A DNA stretch of 20,975 nt from assembly GCA_000697455.1 (NCBI GenBank), contig JNET01033022.1, positions 1 through 20,975 of the forward strand. The letters run 5' to 3'. The notes under the pieces were generated by a model. That model was not told the origin of the DNA and made no database searches. It worked only from the letters and a program-made list of their open reading frames with translations. This DNA is from Basidiobolus heterosporus B8920 (taxonomy: Eukaryota; Basidiobolomycota; Basidiobolomycetes; Basidiobolales; Basidiobolaceae). The translations under genes were made by a program, and so were the position numbers. Shown one piece after another: positions 8,441-19,300 of this stretch. Each line of letters opens with the position of its first letter. Position 1 is the first letter of the stretch.

Positions 8441-9658
8441 TGCCTCCAATGAATTCACCCATTTAACCAAGCAGCATCATTTAGCCTTGACCAACTAGAA
8501 ATGAGCTGCAAATGAGATTCTCTTAAATGATCAAATGACTGGACTTCACCAGACATCGATCTTGAAGTGAATGGACTGTGAACGATGTTTCCACATCGAT
8601 CGGCTGAATATTTATATTGATCTTGGTTGAGTTGTAGTGGCTGAGTCGGTTTCCTAAACATTGAAGATTAAATGACCATTTCTCCTTTCTTTTGAGATCA
8701 ATTTGAAAATATAGATAACGTCAGGCTCACTGTCTGTGCTGTGCGATGTAAGGTTCACCAAGAATGATCCCTCACTTTGCTCGACGGTGGAATTGGTTCT
8801 ATGTAAGCCTTGAAGATGAATTCTTCAAATCAGTACACAAGAAACTCGATGAACATACCTTCAACACTAGTCTCCATGAAGATTCCACATACTTTCCATA
8901 ACATTTGGCAATATTTCGAAATTGATTGCCTACCAGCTGATGCCTCTCAATACGGCCTTCATTGTAACTTACCTGGCCCTGGGGACATTGCGGTAATATT
9001 AGGATATGTGCTGTTTTAGGAAGTGCTTCATGGCCTGTTGAGTGGCCCATGGCTCAGGCCTTCTTTCAGAACAAGGATCGCATGATAGGATCGGAGGGTG
9101 GCACCTTCTCTTGTCTGTCACACCGAGATACTTCCGCCCACCAGATTGGATCATTCCTATCTCAGAGGTTTGGGTTCAGTGATATTCAAGATTCTCCTCC
9201 AAACGAGTTTAACAAGAGCCTAGGATTTGGGATTTGGGATTGATTGGCGATTTGAGTGGTGAGTCAATTTGAAAACAATTACTTGACCATGAGTCTATAC
9301 ATATTGAATCGGCTATTCATCACTAGCATCGCTAACATCGCTCAACGATCGTCGATTCAACAATCAGTTGGCAATCACTCATCATCCTTGACCTCTGATA
9401 TGAGAGTGTACAAGCTTGGGTAACCCTGATTCTTTTGGCATGCCTTAGGCTGATGGATAGTGGTTGATGAAACCCTGGTCATAACTAATCTCACTTTCAA
9501 TGCCCACTGCTTACTGCTCACTGCAATTACCTCTTATGAAACGTTGATACTGGTATGTAGTTCATAGATGATGCTTTGATGCTAATTGCTTCTGGTGAAG
9601 AGTTCTAATTGCAAGTGTGGATCGGTTATCCTTGGTGGATAATCCTTCTCCTGCTTTG
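8441..9658. other. Intergenic, upstream of second C2H2 gene
   Basis: No gene recognised. It contains a GATCGA (minus strand, 8596-8601, within CGATCG at 8597-8602), a second CGATCG at 9346-9351 and a run of short TTTGGGA-type repeats near 9225-9240. Open frames near 8810-9243 have no family resemblance. Confidence 0.45.
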
Positions 9659-9664
9659 TTTATT
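9659..9664 (-). terminator. Candidate poly(A) signal, helical-repeat gene
   Basis: AATAAA on the minus strand about 140 bp past the proposed stop at 9805. A purine-rich tract (plus strand, about 9681-9730) lies between the two. Confidence 0.35.
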
Positions 9665-9804
9665 GATGATCCAGTCATTAGGGGTGGTGGAGAGAGAGAA
9701 GAGGAGAGGAGTGAAGAGAGTGAAAAGATAGTAGATTATGAAATCTCTTACCAACGTTAGGTAGATGTGCAAATAAAAAGAGTGACAACAAAATGGAATT
9801 TGGA

Positions 9805-12462
9805 TTAACTGGAGTATCGATGGAAAACCTCCACTCTCTTCTGAAGTAGACATCCCCAACACCAGTTCCATCTTTTGAATTCATCCCAGTTATCAAAGGT
9901 AGATGGACTCTGAATGGGAAACACTATGGCCGTTGCAAACGTTGACAGGTTGTCTTTGACCAAAACATCCACTAGCTCCATAATGCCCAGCATAATTTCC
10001 CACCTCCAGAGACTTAGACGAAACATGCCCTGTATCAGATCCAGAACGGTCGAGTTTGGGCACCAAATATCTGGTGGTTAGAATAATTAGACTAAAATTG
10101 CTGGTTTCGTTAGCTGTCTGACGACTTACATTCTTTATCTTCTTTTGTATCTGGAACCAACACATCCAGTAGCTCTACAAATTCAAATGGCACTAGAGGA
10201 ACATTTGCTTCGTTGATTCGATGCTTCAGATACGCCGCTATCAACCTTGGGTCAACACCACTTTGCCTGTACTGTTGCAGGTACTCGCGTATGCCGTCGT
10301 TGACTATTTTGAGCATATCATTTCGTGAAGGACTCTCTCGGAACCAGGTTTTCGGCGAGCAAGTATTGCCAAACACTATTGACCAGTCAGCACATCTCCA
10401 CAATTTCAACAACCAATAGGATGATCCGCTTACCTGGATCTTTTGCTGCGTCGTGAAGTAGGTATTCGATACAATCAAGTATCTCGAGCTGGGGCTCAAA
10501 GCCAATTTCATCTTGAGTGATATCAGGCAAGGATCTCAGCACTCGTGAGAAGACCTGGACAGGAAAGTTAGGCGTAGACACCCTAAATACAACACATCAG
10601 TCAACTACACGCTCACTCCTCCATCAGCACTTGTCTTTCTTTCACCTACTTGGTTATGTGATCCATCAGTTTAGTAAAAAATCGCTCTTCCCGTGGCTTT
10701 GCCGAGATGCGATACTCGTCATTCAAAATATTTAGGGTCTTAAATAGCTCGACCACCTCAGACTTGTCTTTCACACTATCCTGATCACACTCCTCTTCGA
10801 TACACTCGTGTGTGCCCGAGTCCGCCGTACGGCAGTGCTGCAGCTGCTGGTCAAGGTATTTCAGAAGCTGTGTGAATGTATCCCGATTTTTAGGTAGAAT
10901 GTTCTTAAGTTCGTCGATCAGAGAAATCTGTAATAACTGCTCGAGCATTAACGGGTTTTTCTATGGATAGAAGGAGAATCATGAATGGTGATGAAAAAGT
11001 TGACATCCAACCAACGACAAATTACCAATTCTAGCATAATACTGGAGAACCCATAGATTACGCAAAATTGCCGTAGAAACCACAATCCCTGTCGACGACT
11101 TGATTTTGCGTCATGATGCCCGATTAAAAAGATCCCTTGCCAACATTCATCTACTAATCGTTTGATGTATTCACGTGGCGTGACCGTTTCTCTGTATAAA
11201 AATGACTAAGCCACATTAGAAACTTCCTTTCTATGTATGTCGAGTTTGTCAGGGTTGGGCTGTAGAACTACGCTACCTTGTATTTAGGTTTGTGTGGGTC
11301 CCAGTAATCCACTTCCTCTTGTGGTTGAGTGCCCCAACACATTACTTCGGCTTTCTGAAGCCTCGTTTGGCATTCTTCCTGGGAGAATAAGTTGTAAAGT
11401 AATTGAAGTGTATATAAGCAGCCTAAATCAGAATGATGGTCAATCAATGGAATAAAGGGAAGTGGTTTCTCTTGTCAGTAAACCAACCGTAATTAGTTAA
11501 ATGTTCGTCCAAATTTTGATTCCACTTCATTTGATTCCCTTCAATAGTAATCAGACATTCACCGTATCTAGTGCGCAAGAATCAAAGATAAACCTGGATC
11601 TGAGGTTGGGGTAGTGAGTTATTTCGTATATAGGTATGGCAAGGAATACAGACGGGCAAAGGTAAAGAGATCAGAGAAACTCGGGAGAGGGACCAAGTAG
11701 AGAATTAAATCAAATCTAAGAAGGTCGCTGCACACCATATAAATCACTGATCACTTCAGAAATAGCTACAAGAATGGAATGCAAGTGGATCAACAAGAAT
11801 TCATTATGAAACTCAGGCATCACGAGTACTTCAAACAGAACGTTCTGATTCGTGTATCTCACTTAAATGAATGCTGAGTATTTTGCACTCTAAAATCGGT
11901 TTGAAACCACTGGAGAAGTGCAGTGATTGGCAACCAGTAATGGCGGATCATTATTCTCAGTGAATGCTACAACAGAAAGTCCTCAAGATAGGGGTGACAA
12001 ATTATCTGTACTTGGGTATCTGTACAGTAGCATAATGCAGCAGAAAGCTACACAATGAACGAGGATCTTAGACAATACATAATCCGTTGAATGAGACTTG
12101 TTGAGGATTGTTCGTTAGTAAATAACTTGCAATTGTTACTTCTCAGGTTTGCCCAGATTTACATCATGCTTACCCCATTCTTCAGAACTTACCTTTACTA
12201 CCTGCAAGTATATGCTTGAGATATTTCTGCGCATGTTGACTGGATGGAGGCAGGGCATCTAGAATAGTAGTAGCCTCAGCAAGGTCAGTTAATCTGTAAT
12301 CCCTTATGCATTGAAATTAGCTCAACACACCAACTAATCTTAATCTAAGCTTACCTGGAAGTGTGATCTAGTAGCTGAAAAAGAGCATTGATAAGTACAG
12401 TTGCCTCCCTAGTAGTGCAGTATGGTCTTTGGCCAATAGCCTCCCTAACAGTGCTATATGGT
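9805..12462 (-). CDS. Unrecognised Leu-rich, probably helical multi-exon protein (5' part uncertain)
   Basis: I do not recognise the family. Exons on the minus strand: 12462-12355, 12293-12193, 11567-11488, 11422-11277, 11191-11026, 10960-10650, 10582-10434, 10375-10130 and 10070-9805. The junctions from 11026 to 9805 all splice in frame with good GT-AG sites, giving a Leu-rich protein with many short amphipathic stretches such as MLEQLLQISLIDELKNILP and LEILDCIEYLLHDA. This pattern suggests armadillo/HEAT-like helices, not proven. In the 5' half, the joins 12193 to 11567 and 11277 to 11191 need different phases from those the exons offer. Either small exons were missed, or this part is damaged or contains sequence errors. 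The start codon was not found. A 36-bp repeat lies in the first exon. The gene may begin further upstream or even join the PH-CRIB exons. Confidence 0.5.
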
Positions 12463-12464
12463 CT
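12404..12464 (-). repeat. 36-bp imperfect tandem repeat in coding sequence
   Basis: Two copies of about 25 matched bases, CCTCCCT-n-AGTGC-n-ATGGTCT on the plus strand, at 12404-12428 and 12440-12464. The offset of 36 bp equals 12 codons. In the minus-strand reading they encode RPYSTVREA and RPYCTTREA. The period being a multiple of three supports a coding origin. Confidence 0.6.
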
Positions 12465-13205
12465 ACAAGTATTACAATCTCAACTTGGACTGTGTAAAAT
12501 GGTAGTAGTGTGATTCCATGGCATCTCCGTTCTCACTTCAATCCTTAGTATGAAAAGAATTGGACATAATGTTACATAAGTAATCAAACTATTAGACTGT
12601 GATATTTTTGTTATCTCACACCGAAATAGGTCTCGGATGTTTCAGATTCATTCGGTTCCGCGCCATTTATGGGCTGAAAGCCGGAAAATTCTAAATTTAG
12701 GATACTCCCTATTATTCAAGGAATCTAATTGGATGACATACTAATGGAATTCAAATATCTATGATAAATCACTAAATGTGGTAGAGTGGCCACTACAGGA
12801 CGAAGGTAATACGTAATAGGTAATCACCACAGCTAATAACATGTACAACACTGCGTACCACCGATACAACAATCATTCGAACATCTTTTCTACACAACAC
12901 TATGACGAAATCGGTCAATTTAATATAATTATCAACAACTAGGAATACACGGGTTTATATATAGATAGGTGATTGTTATTCATTCCATACGACTCGAAGT
13001 GAGGATGATACTCAAACCCATGATATTCATGCACAATAAGAGTAGGTGAGATTCAATAGAGAAATCAGGGGAAATCATTTAAACCAAATGCATGTTTCCG
13101 AAAGTATGCTGCTTACAAAAAGGCTACCCATGAATTAGGAAGGTTGCTAGGTTCAAAAATAAAATATATCTTCTAGAGAAAGCGGAACCTCAGTTGACTT
13201 GCGTT
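12463..13205. other. Gap between helical gene and PH-CRIB gene, one candidate exon
   Basis: Mostly uninformative AT-rich sequence. On the minus strand 12690-12622 is flanked by an acceptor (ATTTAG) and a donor (GTGTGA) and reads FSGFQPINGAEPNESETSET in one frame, which looks exon-like. Its phase does not match the next proposed exon at 12462, so I did not include it in a gene. I looked for protein-kinase motifs here and found none. Confidence 0.35.
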
Positions 13206-14102
13206 TTAGTTAGGAATGAAGTTGTCTAGAGAAAGAGTGTGCGTGAGTTCAATAAATAACAGATTATGTTCCGTTATGCTGAAACAACTCACATCAAAAT
13301 CGTCAAACAAAACCGACAGTTTCTTGGGAATCTCTGGTAGTTGGAATCGACTTTTTCTCAGATTGGAGGTCGGTTTAATTGAGTATCGATATTTATTCTT
13401 TCCATTCTCAGCCTCTTTGTCAGAATAATGTTTTCCTTGACCGGTACATATACTCATTAAAGATAACACCATATGAGGGTTTGCTGCATAATCCTCTCGA
13501 GTTAAAGCGCCCGCTTGAATATCCTCAAAACCTTTTCCTGAACACTCTAAAGTGCCAGTATCAGGGTTGAATCCCAAGTGAGAATCATGCCGGAAGTTTG
13601 TAGGATTCGAAATGGCTTTCATGCTACTTTTCTACAAATTTCAAATATAGATGAGAACCCTGCTGGAGAATTGGCCTACCTCAAACCTACAAAGTTACCT
13701 TATATATGTCATCCATCCAGGAGCTCAGCTCCGCTTCATTTCGACAAGCTAAGAAGTAAGTTTTGGTTGTGGTAACGAGTTTGAAGCAATATGGTCGAGC
13801 ATCAGAACGCTGTATTTCCACAATGTGGTTAAGGCAAATGACATCGGAGGCTTTGAAGTCATTCTTCAAAAAAATCTCAGTTATGTTTGTTAAATAGGAA
13901 GGAGATAGATGCTCTTTACCTCGTGCTTATGAATGGTGACAGCAAGATTCTTTAAAATAATTAACCGTTTAGTCCAAAGCCAATTCCGGATACCAGCTCC
14001 ACGAACTGTGAGATAACCTCTCTTAAGGGTTTGTGAAATGTAAACTAGGCTCTCTTGAGAAGCGGTTGCAGTAGAGCATTCCGAAGAATAGATGGAGCTC
14101 AT
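13206..14102 (-). CDS. PH-CRIB protein resembling the regulatory half of a Cla4/Skm1 PAK kinase
   Basis: Likely effector of a Cdc42/Rac GTPase acting at the plasma membrane. Three exons (14102-13920, 13875-13699, 13631-13206) join in phase 0 to 261 residues. A PH domain occupies about residues 26-120, starting with KRGYLTVRGAG and ending with the helix ELSSWMDDIYK, as in fungal Cla4 proteins. A perfect CRIB motif I-S-x-P-x2-F-x-H-x2-H-x-G follows at residues 127-140, then a PAK-like ALTREDYAANP segment. The usual GLP and Trp after the CRIB are not conserved. No kinase domain follows in this frame or nearby. A strong donor GTGAGT at 13292, in phase 0, would allow splicing out of exon 3 to further exons instead of ending at 13206. 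Kinase-less protein, remnant, or incomplete model are all open. Confidence 0.72.
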
Positions 14103-14735
14103 GTTTGAATTGTAAAAGGACTGGGTGTTAAAAGAGAGGTAAAAACCGAACTAGGGCCTGCCAGGAACGATAAACAAAAATTTACTGAGAATTGATATGG
14201 GTTCTGCAACCAAAAAATGCTTGGTACAAATACTTCAACTGTCGTGTGGGTAGGAAGGTGAGTTGAAAGGAGGCACAAAATACTAGGAAGAAATTGAAAG
14301 GTATTCAAACAGTTTCCAGTATTTTCAGACTGATATGAAAGGCTTTAAATAAACAAAGTTTCTAGTATGGGGAAGGCTGATTGGTTAAGGATGCTCATCA
14401 AACAAGTTAGAGTAATTTGAGCAAGTGTATGCCAGAACTAATCATTAAATAAGCTTGTGTACCGCAAACTGACTCAGACAACTAATTGATATACCATCAA
14501 TATACTAAGGATCTTTCTACTATGTATAAATCGGGTTTGGTATTGTCAGTATTTGCTCACTTCGACCATTCCCAAGCCTGTACGGGATCTCTTGCTTCTA
14601 TCCTTTCACCATGTACTACTCCGTACTAAACTTGATCTGAGATTCCAAATCAACCAATCAAGTCAACCAACCATAGAAATCACTACTCTCAAACGCGGCC
14701 CAAACTCAGCTACTAATTCACTTCAAAACTGAATG
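14103..14735. other. Intergenic, upstream of PH-CRIB gene
   Basis: No gene recognised. It holds the upstream region of the PH-CRIB gene and the 3' flank of the dioxygenase gene, both on the minus strand. A TATAAAT on the plus strand at 14525-14531 has no gene downstream on that strand. Confidence 0.45.
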
Positions 14736-14741
14736 TTTATT
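14736..14741 (-). terminator. Candidate poly(A) signal, dioxygenase gene
   Basis: AATAAA on the minus strand 38 bp past the dioxygenase stop codon at 14779. Position and sequence are typical. Confidence 0.45.
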
Positions 14742-14778
14742 TCAATGTTATTTTCATTGTTAATCAATGGATGACTGC

Positions 14779-15816
14779 CTATGTGGCCAGTTTTAGTTGC
14801 TCCAATAGTGCCTCGATCTTCGGAGCCTTGATCGCCGCTTCAGTGGTGCTATTAGGGTCAAAATAGGGTTTCTCACCCAGGACAGTGACCCGTTCGCCAT
14901 GTCGCCCGTATGGGTAGTAGTCGGGGGTGGCGTTGTGCTGAGTACTGCGATTGTCCCAAATAGCCACAGAATTAGGAGTCCACTTCCAGCGTACTTGAGC
15001 TTCGTGGGTACGCTCAAGGTGGTTGAATAAAAAGTTGAGTACCAGATCGGATTCTACAGGGTGCAGTCCCTTAATCGCCTTGGTAAAAACGGCATTAACA
15101 AATAGTGCTTTCTGGTTGGTTAAAGGGTTGGTGCGGACTATTGGGTGTTCAGTATTTGTTGGAACGTCTCTTATCAATGGTTGTCCTGATGCTTCAGAGA
15201 GTTTGAGAAATAGAGCCCCACTATGAATCCCGATAAGGCCATCCACAAATTTCTGCAGTTCGGGGCTCAAGCTGTCGTAAAGAGCGTACGAGTTCGACCA
15301 CAAGGTATCCCCTCCGGTAACTGGTACCTTTTTCAGCTGAAGAACCGAGAACGAGGCCGGGTACTCCTCAAATGAAATATCAGTGTGCCAATTTCCCTTT
15401 GTGTTGATTGTTTTCAAAGATTGATTTGGCTTCACAGCTGTTGATGGAACTACGATCTCTGGATTGGAATCGGGAGAGGGAATGAATGGATGAATGTGAA
15501 GCTCACCTAGTCGCTTACCAAGTGCTACTTGATCGGCTTGGCTCAGTTCCTGTTCTCGGAAGAAGACAACACCTCTCTGGGCAGTTAGCGATACAAGATC
15601 CTCTAGCTGAGCATCAGTTAGCTTTGCTAGTTGCAGACCTTCGAGTTCAGTCCCAATTGAAGGAGTCAAGTCAACGCGCTTGGTTGCTGCACCTAGTAGA
15701 TTTTTGTGCTCCTTATGGGCACGGAAGCCTTGGATATACTGAGGTTTACGGTAATTCTTTAAGATTTTAACTGGAGTTTCTTCGATAGAATCGCTTGCTT
15801 GGTTATTAATGGTCAT
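14779..15816 (-). CDS. Fe(II)/2-oxoglutarate-dependent TauD/JLP1-like sulfonate dioxygenase
   Basis: Predicted to oxidise an organosulfonate such as taurine, or a related substrate, with 2-oxoglutarate and O2, releasing sulfite for sulfur use; probably cytosolic. Intronless, 345 residues, a usual length for fungal JLP1-type enzymes. The metal ligands are visible: HTD in GNWHTDISF (His144, Asp146) and distal His294 in STQHNATPDY. Arg305 and Arg309 fall 11 and 15 residues after the distal His, matching the spacing of Arg266 and Arg270 in E. coli TauD, which bind 2-oxoglutarate and the substrate sulfonate. GGDTLW, typical of the family, is present. The start is the ATG at 15816 (A at -3); the in-frame codon at 15828 is TTG, not ATG. 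The exact substrate cannot be told from sequence; other TauD-family substrates are possible. Confidence 0.9.
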   Translation of the reverse strand: MTINNQASDSIEETPVKILKNYRKPQYIQGFRAHKEHKNLLGAATKRVDLTPSIGTELEGLQLAKLTDAQLEDLVSLTAQRGVVFFREQELSQADQVALGKRLGELHIHPFIPSPDSNPEIVVPSTAVKPNQSLKTINTKGNWHTDISFEEYPASFSVLQLKKVPVTGGDTLWSNSYALYDSLSPELQKFVDGLIGIHSGALFLKLSEASGQPLIRDVPTNTEHPIVRTNPLTNQKALFVNAVFTKAIKGLHPVESDLVLNFLFNHLERTHEAQVRWKWTPNSVAIWDNRSTQHNATPDYYPYGRHGERVTVLGEKPYFDPNSTTEAAIKAPKIEALLEQLKLAT

Positions 15817-15880
15817 GATCAAGTGCAAGTGTTAGTAAAAATAGACTTTGAGATGACTATGTCGTTAATGATGATGGCCT

Positions 15881-15888
15881 AATAAATA
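15881..15888 (-). promoter_or_regulatory. Candidate TATA-like element, dioxygenase gene
   Basis: TATTTATT on the minus strand 64 bp upstream of the dioxygenase ATG at 15816. It is AT-rich and suitably placed, but not a strict TATA consensus. Confidence 0.25.
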
Positions 15889-16392
15889 CTCAGGCATTCG
15901 TTGATATCGCCATCGTTTGCGATGCTTTCACAATTTTGCCCAATCCTCACATCATTTGCGGCAAAGGTTAATTGCGTACCAGATAGACATCGTTTATTCT
16001 TGCAACATTTTTCGCCTGATCGCGTTTCCCCAGTCGATATTAAGTCGGGGAAATTGCCGGATGTACGAGTGTACAGGGCTGCATATCTATTCTGGTTATT
16101 ATAGTAAGTATTGCTAACTTAATACTACCTTTTCTATTTCTCGATCTTGATACGAGAAACTGTCTCTTCCAAAGTGTAAAGCTGACAATAAAAGTCACAT
16201 TGGCGATAGGTAGAGCATTCAAGTGTAGATATACTTCAAAAGTCTTAGCTAATGTCCAATTTATTGATGCAAAATTTAGCCATAAAGCGAGACAACATTC
16301 GGTGTGCAATAGCGAAGATGGGTCACTTGATTCAAATTTGGAAACTTGTCAGTATCCCTAAGCCATGGAAACTTAATCCAGAGTATACTTAC
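15889..16392. other. Intergenic between dioxygenase and ankyrin pseudogene
   Basis: Upstream region of the dioxygenase and 3' flank of the ankyrin pseudogene. An open frame on the minus strand (16040-16309) shows no recognisable family and is not supported as a gene. One GATCGA (minus strand) lies at 16140-16145. Further decayed ankyrin exons could lie here, but I cannot see them. Confidence 0.4.
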
Positions 16393-19300
16393 ACCGCATA
16401 GTCAGCAATACACCTTTGCCTGTAAAATGGAAGTGGATTTGCTCCTATTTCTAGTAAAGTGTCGAAACACGCCAAGTAACCAGAAAGGGCTGCAGTACTA
16501 AAGAGAGCGGACGGTGTATTATATAGCTCGATACGACTTTGTTATAAAAGTCTGGCAAGTGATAGCTTATCAGGATAAGTAGAGTCACGATAGAAGCGTG
16601 CAAATGCACGGATAGCACCAGGTTGATTACACTCGGCAGCAAATTGAAGAGGCGTAATCCCATCCACTCCAACGCAGAACATTCGGTACTCCACTTGGCC
16701 CAGTTCTTTTTCAGTATTAATGGCTATTGCTCGCTGATCGTTTAGATGCTTATCAGCAAACCTACGTAATGCTTGTACAGGTTTTTCGCTAAGAAAGTAC
16801 TCGATACTAGGCACGTTATTGGAGCGTACTGCTGCAAGCATAAGTGACGGTTTTATATCATGTTGTACGTTATCCCCACGTTTGACCGGTGAAGGGACAT
16901 GCTTTCGTGTATTCAAGCCAAGGTAGCCCTTGGATTTGCTTGGCTCAGATTGTTGCTATTTGCAGAGGCGTCGGCGGTCTGAATAACGATCTAGGTAGCT
17001 TGCCTTCGCCCTTAGCAGACGTTTCAAACTCAGTAGAGTCGGATGGCATAATAGAGGCTAGATAAATTGGGCTTGTGTTTGTAAGAAGGATACCGGGCTG
17101 TATGCCATCAAGTTGACTGGCTTGGCCACTCGTCTTCTACGTTTCAATATCTTTGCCTTCTAAACAACCAACTTTTCCTAGATGATAGCATTATGAATAC
17201 ATTCTGTGTTATCGTAACCCTCAATAACCTACCAGAGGCGGAGGGGCCAGTGCTATCGGAGTTCTTGTCTTTCTCTAGAGTGCACTGCTTATCAACAATC
17301 TGCAAAATCAAAGCCACCAATTCTGCATGGCCTCGCAGGCAGGCTATCGTGAGTACAGATAACCCAAAAGTGTCGTAGGCACTAATAAACAGTCCATGTG
17401 ATTGTGTCAAACGCTCGACTTCTTTGGCATCATTACTCCAAACTGCCTCAAATAATGCGTGATATCGAAGGGATTCAGTTACATTAGTTGATACGCACTC
17501 TAGACAAGATGCCGCCCTGGGCAACGTAAAACATAGCTGTCATCTAAAGCAGTTGACGAGATTAATAATTTGTTAGCTTGCATATCATTGATTCATTCAA
17601 ATCACAAGTGAATGTAACCGGTACTATTCCTACTGTGTGTTTGAGTTTTACTTACCTGAAAACCCATGTCAATCGTATTAACTTCAAGAATGTCATCGTT
17701 GAGTTTTCTATTTGCCACGCCGCTAGATTTACTAATCTTGTGGGGTTCGGTTACCTCGGCCGAACCGCGTTCGCTAGTAGTTTGCTGAGCATCAGCCAAG
17801 CGTGTCATTTTTGCTTGGTGATTAATGTTGCTGCGTTCCAAGAGCACGCGAACAATGTCTCCGTTGCCAGCTTGCGCTGCGCAATGAAGTATGGTGCTTC
17901 CATCTGTAAGATGCGCACAGATACGAGCATGGTTCTTTGGCAACCATGCCTCCATATCCCGATGCCCACCGAGGATTGCAAGCTGTAGTGGAGAGCGGCC
18001 TACATGATCGAATGTGTTCACATCCCACACATGATCAGCTCCAGTGGCTTGTTGAGGAAGCGCCGTAACCACTACATCCTCCATAAAATCTTCAGTTGCT
18101 GCTGTAATATTCTTGAGCAGCTGACGTGCCACAAACAATTCTCCATTGAATGCGGCAACGCAAAAATCATGGCGAGGTTGCACTATGTATGCTTCCGTTG
18201 TCCAATCACCATCTGTAATTGGATGAAAGAACCCAATGGCTTGGCGGCCGGGATTGTCTTTGATAAACTCTACCTCACCCCATATGTACAAAGCCTTGTT
18301 TTTTGTTGCTGGTTGCTCGTTTTCTGGTAATTCGTCAATCTTTGGGCAGTGTTCACAACAGTTGTACATTACCTCTTCAATTGTGCCCAAGAAGCATGGA
18401 TGCTGATGGAACTGCGGTATTGGTCCATTATTCTTATTGTGCTGTGGAGAATTTAACGCCATATCTTTTTCGTAGAGTCGTTTGAGAACTTTGCTTACAT
18501 CCCAGGTTGCATTATATGGTAGGCTGACCGTCTCGTAGGTACTGTTCTCGAATTTGGTCGGCTTATAGCTAACTCCAAGAAGGGAAGGCCGGTTTCTTAG
18601 AGTCTTTTGGCGTGAGGGTCGTATATAGTGTCTGTGTCGTCTTTCTTCGAATCAGACTCGAGCATCGTGTGTTGGTAATTTCTCTAACACAAGTAAGCGA
18701 GCAAGGCCGTATAATTTCTCAAAGCTACGTTGATAGATAGTAGGATCAAGTTGCTTACGATCAAGGCCTGGCACACGAATCTGAAATTATTTAATGAGAT
18801 GATTGTGTTAGATTGAGCATCCAGACCTATTTACCTCAAAGCCACGTTCAGCATATTTGGCTAATCGCATTTCTTAGGATGGTGAGCGACGGGTCAGGTC
18901 CACACAATTTTGCTGGCGAATAAGCGCTTCCCTGGTACGTGGTAGTGCCCAAACCCTCGTACCATCGTAGCCTACTGAGCAACAGTCAATGTTAAATCCC
19001 ATCAAAGTCAATATCTGAAGCACTAAAAACCGATTCCTTATAATAGTTGGACATTATAGAAAAAGATGTCTCAACAGAACCTGGAAAGGGTAGTAAACAA
19101 GCGTTGACAGCACCACCTATAAATGGACTGTACTCAGAGGCGGGCTCAGGATAAAGTAATATATATATGTAAAGGTTACCTGCAGCAAAAAGGTTATCCC
19201 AGTTGAGCTTGCGCAATACGTTTTCAGTAAACATAAGCCAATTGCGCTGAAAATCACCGATGCCTCCTTGGCAGATGGCTAGCTCCACTTCCGCTCGGCG

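Noticed and set aside
8316-8462. N-terminal extension of the second C2H2 protein with a Leu/Phe-rich segment resembling a signal anchor
   Set aside because: The segment is the translation of a 34-nt pyrimidine tract and a TATA box. The paralogue starts at the conserved M-x-L-x2-[IL]-LNP motif, so the start at 8315 is preferred.
8799-9243. Short open frames on both strands upstream of the second C2H2 gene
   Set aside because: No recognisable domain, no splice-consistent extension, and overlapping readings on opposite strands.
15817-15828. Four extra N-terminal residues on the dioxygenase
   Set aside because: The first codon at 15828 is TTG. The first true ATG, with an A at -3, is at 15816.
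16040-16309. 89-codon open frame on the minus strand near the ankyrin pseudogene
   Set aside because: It does not contain ankyrin or other known motifs and cannot be joined convincingly to the neighbouring exons.
16542-18876. Stop-codon reassignment as an explanation for in-frame TAA and TAG in the ankyrin gene
   Set aside because: Other genes here end normally at TAA or TAG, and the same locus also has frameshifts, so decay is the simpler explanation.
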